Source: Dissophora ornata
Taxonomy: Eukaryota; Mortierellomycota; Mortierellomycetes; Mortierellales; Mortierellaceae
NCBI GenBank assembly: GCA_025201705.1
Contig: MU616618.1
Span: forward strand, 1 to 56,628
DNA length: 56,628 nucleotides
Direction: 5' to 3'
How positions within the stretch are numbered: position 1 is the first letter of the stretch; every line of letters starts with the position of its first letter. The notes beneath the pieces are model-generated. The model had not been told where the DNA came from. It worked only from the letters and a program-made list of their open reading frames with translations, and ran no database searches. The position numbers were made by a program, and so were the translations under genes. This document shows positions 25,077-36,888 of this stretch, piece after piece.

Positions 25077-25446
25077 TACAAAGACTTTTACGGTAGCGGC
25101 CTTTGTTTATCCCACACCAAGGATGGGACTAAATTAGATGAGTAAACAGCGGATGAATTCTTTGGATGCGAAAGATGTACAGCGTTGGATGGCATTGAGG
25201 ATGCGAGCCGGTGCCAATGGTGGTTTGTGGTTTGTTGTTTTTTATATTTGGTGGCGCCGCAGGATCGATCGATGGCGCGGCGCGGATTTTCCTGCTTCCC
25301 CCCCCTTCTTTTTTTTTTTCTCTTTCTGTTTTCATTGTCCCTTCCCCACACTCCACTCCACTCGTTGTTCTTACTCGGCCTTTTTTTTATTTCCCAAATC
25401 CCTTGACAGGACCGCACAACAGAGATAGCCATCTCCACCTCAAAGG
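25077..25446. other. Intergenic region / P450 promoter
   Basis: A 370-bp stretch with C- and T-rich tracts (about 25300-25400) just ahead of the P450 start codon. No coding sequence is supportable. Confidence 0.5.
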
Positions 25447-27559
25447 ATGGCATCCTCATTATCAATCTCGAACGGCGGTGGCAGTCCCCAATTGCTCACC
25501 ACCCTCGCCCGACTCTTTGCCCAGACGTTCACCCGTTCGAACGTCCCCAAGGCCATTGGTGCTTATGTCCTCTACCTCCTCTTCAAGTACCGCAACACGG
25601 CCTTTGGAGCACGGCCGCGCCCCGACATCGATGGTCCTCGTGGCTTTCCTATGATCGGAAACACGATCGAGATGATGAGGCGACCGAGAGCAAAGAACTA
25701 TCAATTGCAGACGGAGAGCCATGAGCTTCATTATGGACCCTTTTACACGGTCTCTTTTCCGGGAGTGGGTAGGATCATCAATATCACGGAGCCGGAGATG
25801 GTTGACCATGTGCTGCGGGTCAACTTTTGGGCGTACGAGAAAGGCGCCTACCTGAGGAATACTCTTGGGCCCATGGTCGGACAAGGTACGTCTCTTCTCG
25901 ATCTTCTTTTTTTGCGTACAAATATTTCGTCTCTTCTCAGGCGCTCTAACCAACTCTTTTGTTTCCTGTAGGCATCTTTGGAGCCGATGGCGAGGTAACG
26001 TCTTCTTGTCAACCAGATGTGATGCTACCCGGGAAAGCAGTCACTGACTCATCCGTCTTGTAATAGCATTGGCGGTGGCAAAGAAAGCTAGCAAGTCATA
26101 TCTTCAACGTGAAGTCGTTCAGGGCCTATACCAGCGATGTATTTTGTCAGGAGACCAATACTGCAATTGACTATCTCTCAACTGTTGCAGACACAGGCAA
26201 GGTCATAGACCTCCAGAACATCTTTTACCTCTTCACCCTCGGTAAGAAATTGCTCCCTGGATGCGTGAGGAGAAAAGTTCGTGTCACTCCCCCCTCCTCC
26301 TTTCTATTTTTTTGCTTTCCGAATACAAGATGATGAAAATGGATAGTAATCTCAAACTCCTTGACATTCCGACCCACGCAGACTCGTTTGGAGAGATCGC
26401 ATTCGGACAATCCTTTGGATGCCTTAAAGACCCGGAGCGCGAGGTTGAGTTTGCGGCAGCATTCGATCGTCTGAACTTTGCGCTCTCTTACAGGATTATT
26501 TCTCCCATTTGGAAACTCACAGACTGGTGGACGGGCAATGGCAAAGCCGTGGAGAAGGACACAAAGACGGTCCATGATTTCGCGTACAATGTGATCAAGA
26601 AGCGACGTGAAGAACTGGCCAAGGGTGGGCATGAATACAAGGATTTGATGCAGCTGTTCATGGACGGCATGGACGAGAATGGAGAGCCACTTTCGGATGA
26701 GATGCTGAAGGACGAGCTGATCAACATGATTTTGGGTAGGTGTCGATGCACCAGCAGCTTTTTTTCTTAAAAAAAAAAAAAAAAAAAAAAAAACCCTGCT
26801 GTTTGACGCATGGATCTTTTATTCTGCTTTCTAGCTGGCCGCGACACAACTGCTCAAGCACTTTCCTGGATGTTTTACCTCATGCACCGTGAGGACGCCA
26901 GCTCTGAAATCCTTTTCCAACTCAACGAAGAAATCGACAGCATCTTGAAAGGGGAGCTTCCGACATATGAAAGTACCAAGCAACAAAAATACGCAGAGGC
27001 TTGCTTCTATGAGACTTTGAGACTCTACCCATCTGTGCCACAAAACATGAAGGTTTGTGTGCAAGATGATGTCTTGCCTGGAGGACTCAAAGTCTACAAG
27101 GGCGAGCATGTAGGTTGGTGCTCTTGGGCCATGGGGCGACTGGAGGCGAATTGGGGCCCCGATGCAAAGGAGTTTAAGCCTGAGAGATGGTTGACAGGCG
27201 AGAAGCCCTCGTCGTCGAAATTTGTCTCGTTTCATTTGGGACCACGCACATGGTATATTTTATATATTGATCCACAGTGTGTTCACTTGCTTACTGCAAG
27301 AATTCTTGTATCAAGCATCCGAATCTTGGCACTGACGAAGAAACCAACGCTTTTGCTTTATTTTGATAGCTTGGGCCAACAATTTGCTACGATCGAGGCT
27401 ATCACGATCATGTCAATGTTGCTTCAAAAGTTCACGTTTGAGCTCGTAGATCCCAACACGGAGCCCCAGTATCTCCCAGCTCTTACGCTTCCGATGGCCG
27501 ATGGTTTGCCTGTTCGTGTCAAGCGTCGCATGCCACCAACAGGAGAGCAGAAAAAGTAG
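25447..27559 (+). CDS. Cytochrome P450, CYP52/CYP86-like
   Basis: Six exons, 25447-25885, 25972-25994, 26067-26241, 26382-26735, 26835-27252 and 27370-27559, give 532 residues with all phases consistent. It has an N-terminal membrane anchor followed by the Pro-rich hinge (RPDIDGPRGFPMIGNT), the C-helix HWRWQRKL, the I-helix oxygen-activation motif AGRDTT (created by splicing), the K-helix YETLRLYPSVP, FKPERW, and the heme loop FHLGPRTCLGQQF with its Cys ligand split by the last intron. The overall pattern, including LGPR-x-CLGQQFA, is like alkane/fatty-acid omega-hydroxylases of CYP52/CYP86. It would sit in the ER with an NADPH-P450 reductase partner. The substrate (fatty acid or alkane) is inference. 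Exon 2 is only 23 nt, and the fourth intron contains a long A-run. Confidence 0.93.
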
Positions 27560-27626
27560 TGATGAACTCTTCATTAAAAGTATAATACTACACCACAATT
27601 TCATCCGCTCTATGTCTTGTTTATAT

Positions 27627-30600
27627 CTACTGCTGAGAGGGCGACTGTTGCTGTTGCTGTTGCAGCAATAATTCAATCATTACGGTCATTTGGTCCAGCT
27701 TGCTCTCTAGCCCTCTCACGTTCTCTCGGAGCAGTTCCGTGCTTTCTTGTACGGACTTCATCTCTGCCTGCGTCTGCCTCTGTCGTTCATCTAGGTTCAA
27801 GCGACTCTGAACACTCAAACTGTCCTGCCCTTCATCTCCCTCGGCGCCGTCACCATCATCATCGTTTTCGGCACTATCTTCGCCGTAGTCGTAAACATTA
27901 TCTCGCTCAAATTTGTCGTCGGTCCCGTCGCCATCTCTATCATTTTTAGAGCGGAGAAAGTTGGCACTTTGGCCAGTTCCTTGGCGCAATACGCCTCGTT
28001 GCCGCGGCTGCTGCTGTTGTTGTGGCCGTTGTCGAGCATCGGCAAAGTAAGTCCTCCGTCGAGACTTTGTGCTTGAGGGAGACGTGGGTGTGCCGAATAC
28101 AGTGGACTCTGTTGCAGAATGTGGTATCCAAGGTGACTGCACGGGATTACGAGTTGACTCTGTTTTGATTAGAGCTGCAGACGTATCCGCTTCCGGAACT
28201 TCATGAATTGACTGTTGGCTCAACTGTTCCTGCGGCAGCGACGTTTGCAGGCTAGATTCCTGCTCAAGCGACACAATTACAGGTGGAGAGCTCGTCCGCT
28301 GAGGCGGTTGAACATCTTCACGGTCGCCCAATGCGAATGGATACTTGTTCTCATACGCCTGTACAGCTCTCTGTGAAGCCGTATAGTAGATGTAATGAGG
28401 AAACCAGTCAAACCGCTCCCGAAGCCCCGGAGTAGAATACGACAGATTCTCGGCACTTTCGACAGATCGTAGTCGGTTGTCGAGCCACACCAGAGGTGAG
28501 TTGTCGTCGCCGACTGAGAAGGCGACGTTCATGAGGGCGATCAAGACATTGAGCATAAGGATAACCGTGATAAAGAAGAAGGCTGCCAGGATGATATGGA
28601 AGGCCCAGTCATCACTTCCAAGGTCCTTATCGACAAAGTCATAACGACCAGCCTGTTAACGTGGATTGAGTTTTGTTCTGTGATTAATAAATCTTGCATT
28701 ACAGAGGTTATTTTCAGCTGGAGTCTTATCGTCGAATGTGTCGTTGCGTTTTACCATAAAGAAGTAAGTAGCGGACAATGCACCCACGAAATTCGAGGGA
28801 AAGTCGGTGTCTCTTGTGGTGCAAGCCTCAGGAGTGGAGATCTCGTTGCCGTTCGCATCTGTCGTCAGGCAATCATGGTTCTTGGCCAACAGCAAGTGAA
28901 GAATCGCGTGTGTGAACGCGAGGATACTCAGAGCAAATATAGCGAAGAAGACGCGGATTTTGACGACGATGCTTAAGATGATAGTCACGATATCGCAGAC
29001 ACTCCTGAGGACACGCATCTCGAACATCTGTGGAAGTGGTGGTAGATGAGAGCGTGTGAGTCGGAAAATTTGGATACATGTCCCATAAGTTTCGAGGAAT
29101 AAAAAAAAATACGAAAAACTTACAATATGAGTGTAGATAAAGAGGATGGAGAAGCTTAGGACGCGCGAGTTGCCGAGAACATCGGTGTTCTCATCCTCAG
29201 GCATATTGATTAGCAACTGGATACTTCCGATAGCCGGCAGCAGGAATACGAGAACGTCGACCATATTGTATGCCGTACTGCCGTTCAATAAAGCAAAGAT
29301 TATTTTAGCAGACACCCGATTTTTTTTGCCGAAAAGATGTTCATGCAACCTTGATGAATATCGTACCTCATATACTTCCAGTGGTCAGCCAGGAGCTGCT
29401 GCAATTCAAGATACAGAAACATGCCCCCAAGGACAATTATCGCAATGAGAGGTCCTTTGAGATCTGTGAGCATTATCTGCGGGTAGACTTGGATCAAAGT
29501 TACCGTGAGGACGAGGACGTAGTACACCAGTTGGCAAAAGAATCGCAGCGCCCATGGGAAACACGCAAACGTATTCCTACATAGAAACGGATTTGTAAAT
29601 ATGCGCCCTGGGATACATAGAATCCTTCTCGGGGCAGCGATCTTGAAAGCACTTACCATTTGTACTCAAGTAGGGCCTCGACAGCAGGGTTGTCAAAGTA
29701 CTGGAGATCCGTAAAGTTGGCTCGAATCGCCTGTCTACTCCATGGATTCAATTTGTCCGTAATCAACCCCACAACCATCTTCGCATAATTCGTGTCCGCT
29801 ATCAAATTTTCTCTCTGTTTGCTGGTAGGGCCATTTCTTGTATGCCAAAGCAAACCATACGGCGCCACATAAACTTGTTTCTTGAACGTCTCATTCAGCG
29901 GGTCTACCGTCTTTTCTTTCACAATCTCAATATGCGACGAAAAGTCCTTGGCACAGATTCTTGGCAGCTGACATTTCAACTGAAATACAGCATTCGGGTA
30001 CTCGTATATGGGTCTTCGATGTCTTTTTATCGCCCATGAGCTCGCCGTGTCGATGATTATCCGTGGAGAATGAGCCATTACAGAATTGTTGACCAAAAAG
30101 TCCCGGTCCTTAACCGGTATAAATGCGGTTCTGCGGACAATATCAATGGCAGTGTCGGGATAGTAAACAACAAGTGTTGGGAGACACATTAGAACGAGTC
30201 CAAGGAATCCAGGGTCCCGCTGTAATCTGGCCTCTCGAATACAGTAGTCGATCAGCTGTTTCGCCATCGGCAAACTACGAGGCTCCTTCTTGGCGTTTAT
30301 GACGAGGAGAAAAATAGTGTTGTCGGAGACGGTACTCCAATGGCTGCTTGTATACGAGCAAGTGGATCGCGGTACCCATTTGCCATCAGTCGAGTTAAAA
30401 ATGGCATTTAGGATGTCGGTGCACTCTTGCCACTTCGACGTCCAGGCAATCTTGGATATGACACTATCCTTGATCGTCCCTTCGGGAGGCTCCTGGTTAA
30501 TATGCTTGATAATATGTCTGACGACCGCATCCTGAGCCGAAACGCTCGCCTCAGAATAGAAGGCCAGCAAGAGGGGGATGCTGTTGATGCAGTGAAGCGT

Positions 30601-33571
30601 CTCATTCCGTGTGAACCAGTTACTCTTGGGGATCCGAACGCAGGCGGTCTCACTCTTGCCAGTTTTGTGACTAACCCAGGAGGGTCGAACACTTTCGGCA
30701 TGCATACAAACACGGACTTCCTCGATTTGGTCAGTGTGGTCATTCATGTCGCTACTACTCCCCGTCCGTGGGTGAACCCATGCCAACGCTAGCTCGCAAC
30801 GGTTGTCCGACGCAAGATCTGGGAGGTTCCAAACCTGGAATCCTTTCGAGAAGACTATAATAAACTGGGGCCACGAGGCAAGAAACGAGGCCTGGATATA
30901 ATCCTCTGCGTTTTCCTCGTCTTGATCAAATAGCCTCCATGGTTCCGGTATAGCGCTCATCACCAGCTGGGTTGAACCTTGTTCGTCCACGAAGACCAAC
31001 ATGATCCGAGCCAGTTTTTGCCGTCGGCTGTCGATCTCCCTCTCCTCGAAATCCACAATCAAGCGGTAAGAAGAGTTTGTGCCAGACACCTGATAGATAC
31101 GTTTGTCAAGCTTGAGAGACTCCTTCGTCGCACACTCGTCCTCGCAGTGAAGCAACGCTCCGCCTGCACTGAACACGCCTGGCTGTGGAATCGCAAACAT
31201 CTCCAGTTCATTCCCGTTAACGGCCATCATGACATGCTCCGGGGTTCTATCGGAGAGCTGGGTGACATGCTGGATAGAGTATGTAGATGATGGAAACTGC
31301 CTCACAGCGCAATGACGAAATGAAAGGTTCAGGGCGTCCATAATCACTGATATCTGCTCCATTGTGGATTTGCTCAACGTAACCAACAGACTCTTGTCCT
31401 CGTCCAAGAAGGAGATATCCAAAATTTGTCCCTCATTTACCACAGTATGGCAGATCTCAATCCCAGAATCCATAAAGAATGTCCTGATCCAATCTCGTCC
31501 ACCAAGTGCTAGAAGTCTTCCTCCTCGACTTACTGTGAGATATTCAATCTCATGTTGGATGCGACTCCTGGGATTGTTGACGGATATGTACTTAAGACTG
31601 GAGCCAGTGACAATGTCCCATAACGATACATTTTGCGCATCCTCCCACCACACAAAGATGGGTCCTTCGATGCTTTGCACGAGCATGCGGAGCTGCTTCA
31701 TTCGGGATTTCATGGAGCAAAGTCCGCCAATGGCAATTCCGTAAAGTGGTTTCCAGTCGTTGTTTGCATCATACAAGTTGATTCGTGACTCGTTACAGGC
31801 GATAAAATAGTCGCCCGACAAGGTGTCGTTACCTGTTGGAACGATTTTTTCTTTGGCCATGAACTTGCCAAAGCCAACAAACTGCGCCATGGATCGTTGG
31901 GTGGTGGTATCCTCGATGAGCGCCGTGGTAACCGCACTCGGTAACTTCTCTGCAACTGTAAAACTCGTCTTGACTTGGAAGACTCGGAATGGGAACTGAA
32001 AATTCTCGGGTGTGGTCTCATCCGGCGCAAGGTCATCATCGTGCGGCTGCTGATAAATGGCCACGCTCGATCCGTCAGATGAAATCGCGATCCTGACAAG
32101 GCGCATGTTATCGAATTCGCCTTCCTGAAGTGGGATGCTTGCTGTTGCCATAGGTGGATGGCTAGTAATGCTTTGTCGCCCAAGTTCCTGCAGTCCATTA
32201 CTTGATGCTGGCAAGGCTGTCTCGATGTCCCAGATGCCAACGTAGGCCGCGGAAACTGTTGCAGATAACACCGCGACATATGCCCTAGAGGCTGAAGTAT
32301 CCATGGCGAATATCTGTGCCATAGGCGCGTACTGCACGACATCCTGCGATTGCTGGCATGTCCTGACGTCGAGTAGATGAAGCTTTCGACCAGGAGCCTC
32401 GACAATATAGTCTGTAATTTGAAAGCGGGAAAAATGTACCGGCTCGTGAGTAAGAGGAAATACAGACGGTTCGATCCAGCTAACAAACATTGCCAGAACG
32501 CGAACCTCTATTGTTCCTGGAGTTATCTGATCCGAGCCGCTCTAGTTCAAGATAGTGCACTCCAAAATGACCCTCCAAACCAGACCCTGCCTCCTGCTCG
32601 CTCAATGGAGCATGCAAATCGCCATAGAGCCTGACGGAGACCTGGCTGTCGAATCGGAGATGAAGCTTCTGCTGTAGTCGTATACGAATTCTATCAGACG
32701 TTTCTATAAGTTCGATTCAGAGGCGAACATTAGTTCTCGCAGGACATAGCATACTATTGATAGGTTTTGTGTAAGGTAGGCAGAGCCCACCTACCCATGG
32801 CATCGATTTGCGCTTGAGATAATTTTGCCCATAGTTTGTACTAGTATAAAAATAGGGTTAGTTTATGGTGGACGTGTGATCAGGAACGCAAAATCGACGA
32901 TAGATCTTACCTTCATGAACCTCGCCTCCACCTCAAAGACAAGTCCTTTCAGCAGCACTTGGCCTAGATGTCTTGGTGAGATGCACCAGATGATGCTGTA
33001 GTACCCCCTCTTGAGGACTCTCTTTGGGATGTTTGTAATGATCTGGAATTCGGAGCAGATCCAATAAAGGAAAGAATTGTCCATTTGTCAGTGTTTCGCA
33101 GCACAAGAAAAGAAAGTGTCTGAACCTTTTTCGTTGTACGTAAAAACTGCCGTCATCCCGAAAAGTCTTCCAAGTCTTGGGTCTAAGTGATAGCACGTCC
33201 CCAGCAGAAACGAGATAGTGTCATAAGCAAAAGTGTTTGCACTTCTCATTGTGACTCTTGCTCAATTTGATAGAACCGAAGTCGTTTTTTTTTACTCGAT
33301 CAGGAACGTCGATTCTGCCTCTCCGTTGAAGTAGACACGGTTTGCTGCGAGTGAGGGAAAGAACAAAAAAAGGCGGAGCGACAATCATGTGGGTCAGCTA
33401 TGGGTGTCACTTATCATCGGCGACAAAGCACCTGTTTGTTTGTTGCACTAGTATCTTACGATGCTGCGCTTGCTCGTCTGAGTGGTGACTTGGTGTTTTG
33501 TCCAAGGACTTTTCTTTCTGAGGGATTGGGTCGTCCTTGAATGCAATAGTGTCTGGATTTTCAGTAGCCAT
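27627..33571 (-). CDS. Large WD-like / six-segment ion channel protein
   Basis: A minus-strand gene of at least eleven exons. Secure 3' exons are down to 29657, then 29576-29367, 29277-29124, 29027-28755 and 28652-27627, all in phase. Likely 5' exons are 33571-33460 (MATENPDTIAFKDD...), 33344-33296, 33244 to about 33148, about 33042-32911 (GYYSIIWCISPRHLG), 32840-32795 and 32703 onward. The large middle exon encodes about 950 residues of beta-rich, WD-repeat-like sequence (LHLLDVRTCQQSQDVV, YVGIWDIETALP, NVSLWDIVTGSSLKYISV). The C-terminal part has six hydrophobic segments, a pore-like loop (SATYFFMAGRYDFV) before the last segment (ITVILMLNVLIALMNVAF), then a Gln-rich coiled-coil tail. It suggests a cation channel of the Ion_trans/TRP type. 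The frame shifts by one base between 32541 and 32484, and the splice around 33.1 kb is unresolved, so the 5' half may be damaged. Confidence 0.72.
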
Positions 33572-34190
33572 TTTCGCTCACTATAAAGGCGTCGGAGAGT
33601 GCGAGGTACGGCCACTTGCTGCGACCAGAACCCAAAGCGACTGGAAGTGTTTGGGATCGAAGAAAAGGTGGGGGATAACGGACAAAGAGAAGCTGCAAAG
33701 TGCAGGAAAGGGAAAAGAGGGAAAGCGGGAAAACAAGGGCCATTTTTGGATTTCCAGGCTGCGGGGTGCTTTTATTTGTGCCTGGGAGCGTTGCACGACA
33801 GGGACAGGGGCATGTACCACCTTTGTCGCGATACAGGGACGATGCGTCGCTTATAACGAATATTGACTGAGCGACGAGCACCGAATACGCTGTGTCGTAA
33901 AGGATCTCGTAGATGTTCAATCCATTCAGGAGTTTTTGCATGTTATCTCACTGCTTGTGTTGAGGGAGCGTAGCTGTGGTGTCTTTTTACAAGGAACAAA
34001 GTTTCAGGCACTTGCAAAAAGGATGATGAGTCCCATGGACATTTGACTCCCTCATTCCACAAGACATCCTCTACATGCACATTCCATTCCCTCCTCAAGG
34101 TAGCTTAAAGCTCAACCCTCTAGACGTTGGCATTGCAGAGACCTGTATATCCGTATCATCGTTGTCTGAATCAACACTGCCATCATCGTC
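33572..34190. other. Intergenic region
   Basis: Upstream region of the ion-channel gene. Open frames on both strands overlap one another and none shows recognisable composition or splice structure. Confidence 0.45.
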
Positions 34191-34523
34191 ATGCACTCCT
34201 CCATCGAATCGACTACTCGTAGAGAGCTGGAGCAGCGGGATAGAGAGAAGAAGAAGCATTCGGAGGTATACACACGCTCAATGGCTGAAGCGTTCCTTCG
34301 GCTGGAGACATTGGCGACTTCAATAGCGCGTCTGACGTGGGTGGACGCGTCTTCAATGGCGCGTCTGACTTGGGTGTACGCATCTTCAATAGCACGTCTC
34401 GGCCTGTTTAGTCGATTGGCTGGAGCTGGTACGAATGGCCACGTCGTCCCTGCGAATCTCAGGCGGGCTCACAAGGCCGTGCTGCGGAATCGCATTGCCC
34501 ATCGCACAACTCAATGGACATGA
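34191..34523 (+). CDS. Hypothetical small protein with 11-residue repeats
   Basis: I do not recognise this 110-codon frame. It begins with a charged helical stretch (RRELEQRDREKKKHSEVY) and continues amphipathically through three 11-residue repeats (SIARLTWVDAS, SMARLTWVYAS, SIARLGLF) encoded by a 33-bp tandem array at 34318-34403. The last 30 residues look less protein-like. No splice sites or family hits can be asserted. It precedes the F-box gene by 40 bp and could equally be that gene's 5' region. Confidence 0.28.
   Translation: MHSSIESTTRRELEQRDREKKKHSEVYTRSMAEAFLRLETLATSIARLTWVDASSMARLTWVYASSIARLGLFSRLAGAGTNGHVVPANLRRAHKAVLRNRIAHRTTQWT
34318..34403 (+). repeat. 33-bp tandem repeat
   Basis: Units start at 34318, 34351 and 34384 (each beginning CTTCAAT, with CGCGTCTGAC inside). 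The period is exactly 33 bp, so the reading frame is kept on both strands; the third unit is partial. Confidence 0.85.
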
Positions 34524-34563
34524 CGGCCATGGCCATGGCCTGGGCTACATAAAACACGATTTC

Positions 34564-36888
34564 ATGGAGGGGACGAGAATTGTTTCTTTTCTCTGCCATC
34601 GCCCATTTTCCATCACAGATGCATCATACCCTTCTTCGACAGGGATCACGCGCACAAGGACCACCATGACGACCACCATGACAACCACCATGACAACTAC
34701 CATGACAACAAGCACCTCAAAGACCCACGATGCCCTCATGCTGTCCGAGATCCGCTCGCAGATCGGGCTCTTCCTCCTTGAAAGCAACAGAGACATCAAG
34801 TCGTGTATGCTCGTCTGCAAAAGTTGGCGAGCTGACTTCAGGCGATTGCTCTATCTTAGCCTAGTCCTCACGAAACGCACCAAGGGACCGATCATCATGC
34901 CCCTTCACTGGCGCGCCTTTGGCACCTACACGCAGTCCTTGGCAATTGAAGAGCCAGCCATAATCCGCCGTGGCAACAAGTCTGCTGTCAAGGGCCATGG
35001 CTACATGAGCAGCAGCAGTGGCAGCCACACCAGCAAGGACAATGCCTCAATGGAATCACTGGACTATAACCTGGACCCGGCTCTACATTGTCCGAACCTC
35101 CAACATCTCACGGTGAAGCTGAACCCGAAATTTCTCCCCTTGTGTTGCTGGACAAGACAGGACGATTGGGTCGAAGTCGGCGACGATGGAGCCATCGCCG
35201 AGGATGATCAGCAACGACAGGGAACGTTGTTCAAAACCAGCGCTGTGGTTCGATATGATCGACGCCAGGATTCCTTCCTTGTCAAGACCAGTAACCGTAT
35301 TCTCGCCTTGCTGCACCATCATCCTCGGTTACAGACATTCCGCTGGATCGGCGCTTCAAACACTCATATGGATCAGCTTGGCAGGTACTTGCTATCCAGA
35401 CAACATCAGCTTGTGGAACTGCAGCTGGAGCACGTGAAGGTATCAGTTGCAGAGCTGAATCGTCTCATTGTCAACTGCCCGAAACTTCGGCGGCTTCATC
35501 TCACGACCTTGTTCTTGGAGACGGAGCCCAGTTGGCCTGAGCTTTCAGCAAGTACTGAAAGTAACAGGACATCGTTAGCGATACACTTTGCAGCATTTTT
35601 GCCAGCACCCGCAAGAACTGCCTCAGCAGCGTCCTTGATCCTAGTGCTGCCTCAACCACAGGAGAACCAACTATTGATTCTAGACCTGCGCCACATCCAG
35701 TCGCTAACATTTAAATCGCCTCACTTTAATTTGCGACAACTTGGTGTTTACGGCCCAGATCTGGAGCAGCTCTGTCTCTCCGACTGCCACTTTCCCCCAG
35801 ACTTCGACAGCGCCGTCCAAGCGAATCATAGTTACTCCATGGATCCTCCAGAGACACCAGCACCACCTGAATTTGGAGTCTACTGGAACTGTCCCCAGCT
35901 GAAGACCTACAACTATGAAGGGAGGAAACGCCTGCCGCCTAGTTTTCTCAACAGCATCCTGGATACTTCCCGTGGTGCATTGCACTCATTCTCTCTGGTT
36001 TCGTACATCGTGGAGCCCGATTTTGTGGACAACTTGGTTGCTGGGGATCTCTGTCGAACTTTGACCCATCTTGATCTTGACAGTAGTTCTTGGATCAAGA
36101 GCGATAAGATCCAGCTGCTGCTCTGTCATTGCCCTGAGTTGATCGAATTTCACGGTCCACGGGGCGTACTTTGGGGGGAGGATCTGTTGCAGTCAACACT
36201 TTCGTGGGCTTGCATCAAGCTGAAAAAATTGAAGTTGCTGTTTTGCCTGGCAAGACCTGATTCAGGGATTTGGGAGCGCAGCGGGAGATCGGATCAGGGG
36301 TATGCACCACTTGGGTTTCCACTCCAAAGGATATTGGGGCCGAGATATGAATTCCGTGAGAGCGCTAGCAGAATACAGTTGAATGATCGGCCGGAGCAGG
36401 TGGAAAGCGCAAGGCTGACGTTTAGGAGCAGTGCATCCGAGACAGAGGCATCAATGAATGGAAGGACTCAAGGACATCGGCCATTGGAGGATTCGGAAAA
36501 TTTGATTCAACTTCAAGATGTGCAGGCTGCGTTTTTTGAACAGTTGTCGCGATTAACGCAACTAGAACATTTGGACCTGACAGATGGTGGAGCTCCGTCG
36601 GTTCATTTCCTGCTCGAGTATCCGCCTGGAATCCCCTGGACTCTCGATGCAGGGCTCGACCGTCTGAAGGGTCTCTCTAGAATGAGAGACTTGGTCGTGA
36701 GTGGCTGGGAGGAACAAATGACGAGAAAGGAAGTCCGTTGGCTGAAGCAGCACTGGCCAGAGCTGATGTCAATTGTAAACAAGAGTGGAGAACCGGACGA
36801 GGAACATATCGTTGGGTGGCTCGCCTTTGAGATTTGTCTGGCACAAGAATGGCCAGAGCGGTTTTCAAATCCATTGGGAGGACCGTAG
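34564..36888 (+). CDS. F-box-like / LRR protein (3)
   Basis: An intronless frame of about 774 residues from the ATG at 34564. The F-box-like region (LMLSEIRSQIGLFLLESNRD then IKSCMLVCKSWRADFRRLLY) begins about 60 residues in. Just before it, a 12-nt ACC-ATG-ACN-ACC repeat gives four ATGs in a row at 34666 and after, any of which could be used. LRR-like segments follow (CPNLQHLTVKLNPKFLP, QLVELQLEHVKVSVAEL, CPKLRRLHLTTLFLE, LEQLCLSDCHFPPD), and the end has the W-L-K-Q-H-W-P-E-L motif shared with its relatives. It is longer than the other F-box proteins because of inserts in the LRR region. Predicted SCF substrate receptor; first of three same-strand F-box genes. Confidence 0.82.
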   Translation: MEGTRIVSFLCHRPFSITDASYPSSTGITRTRTTMTTTMTTTMTTTMTTSTSKTHDALMLSEIRSQIGLFLLESNRDIKSCMLVCKSWRADFRRLLYLSLVLTKRTKGPIIMPLHWRAFGTYTQSLAIEEPAIIRRGNKSAVKGHGYMSSSSGSHTSKDNASMESLDYNLDPALHCPNLQHLTVKLNPKFLPLCCWTRQDDWVEVGDDGAIAEDDQQRQGTLFKTSAVVRYDRRQDSFLVKTSNRILALLHHHPRLQTFRWIGASNTHMDQLGRYLLSRQHQLVELQLEHVKVSVAELNRLIVNCPKLRRLHLTTLFLETEPSWPELSASTESNRTSLAIHFAAFLPAPARTASAASLILVLPQPQENQLLILDLRHIQSLTFKSPHFNLRQLGVYGPDLEQLCLSDCHFPPDFDSAVQANHSYSMDPPETPAPPEFGVYWNCPQLKTYNYEGRKRLPPSFLNSILDTSRGALHSFSLVSYIVEPDFVDNLVAGDLCRTLTHLDLDSSSWIKSDKIQLLLCHCPELIEFHGPRGVLWGEDLLQSTLSWACIKLKKLKLLFCLARPDSGIWERSGRSDQGYAPLGFPLQRILGPRYEFRESASRIQLNDRPEQVESARLTFRSSASETEASMNGRTQGHRPLEDSENLIQLQDVQAAFFEQLSRLTQLEHLDLTDGGAPSVHFLLEYPPGIPWTLDAGLDRLKGLSRMRDLVVSGWEEQMTRKEVRWLKQHWPELMSIVNKSGEPDEEHIVGWLAFEICLAQEWPERFSNPLGGP

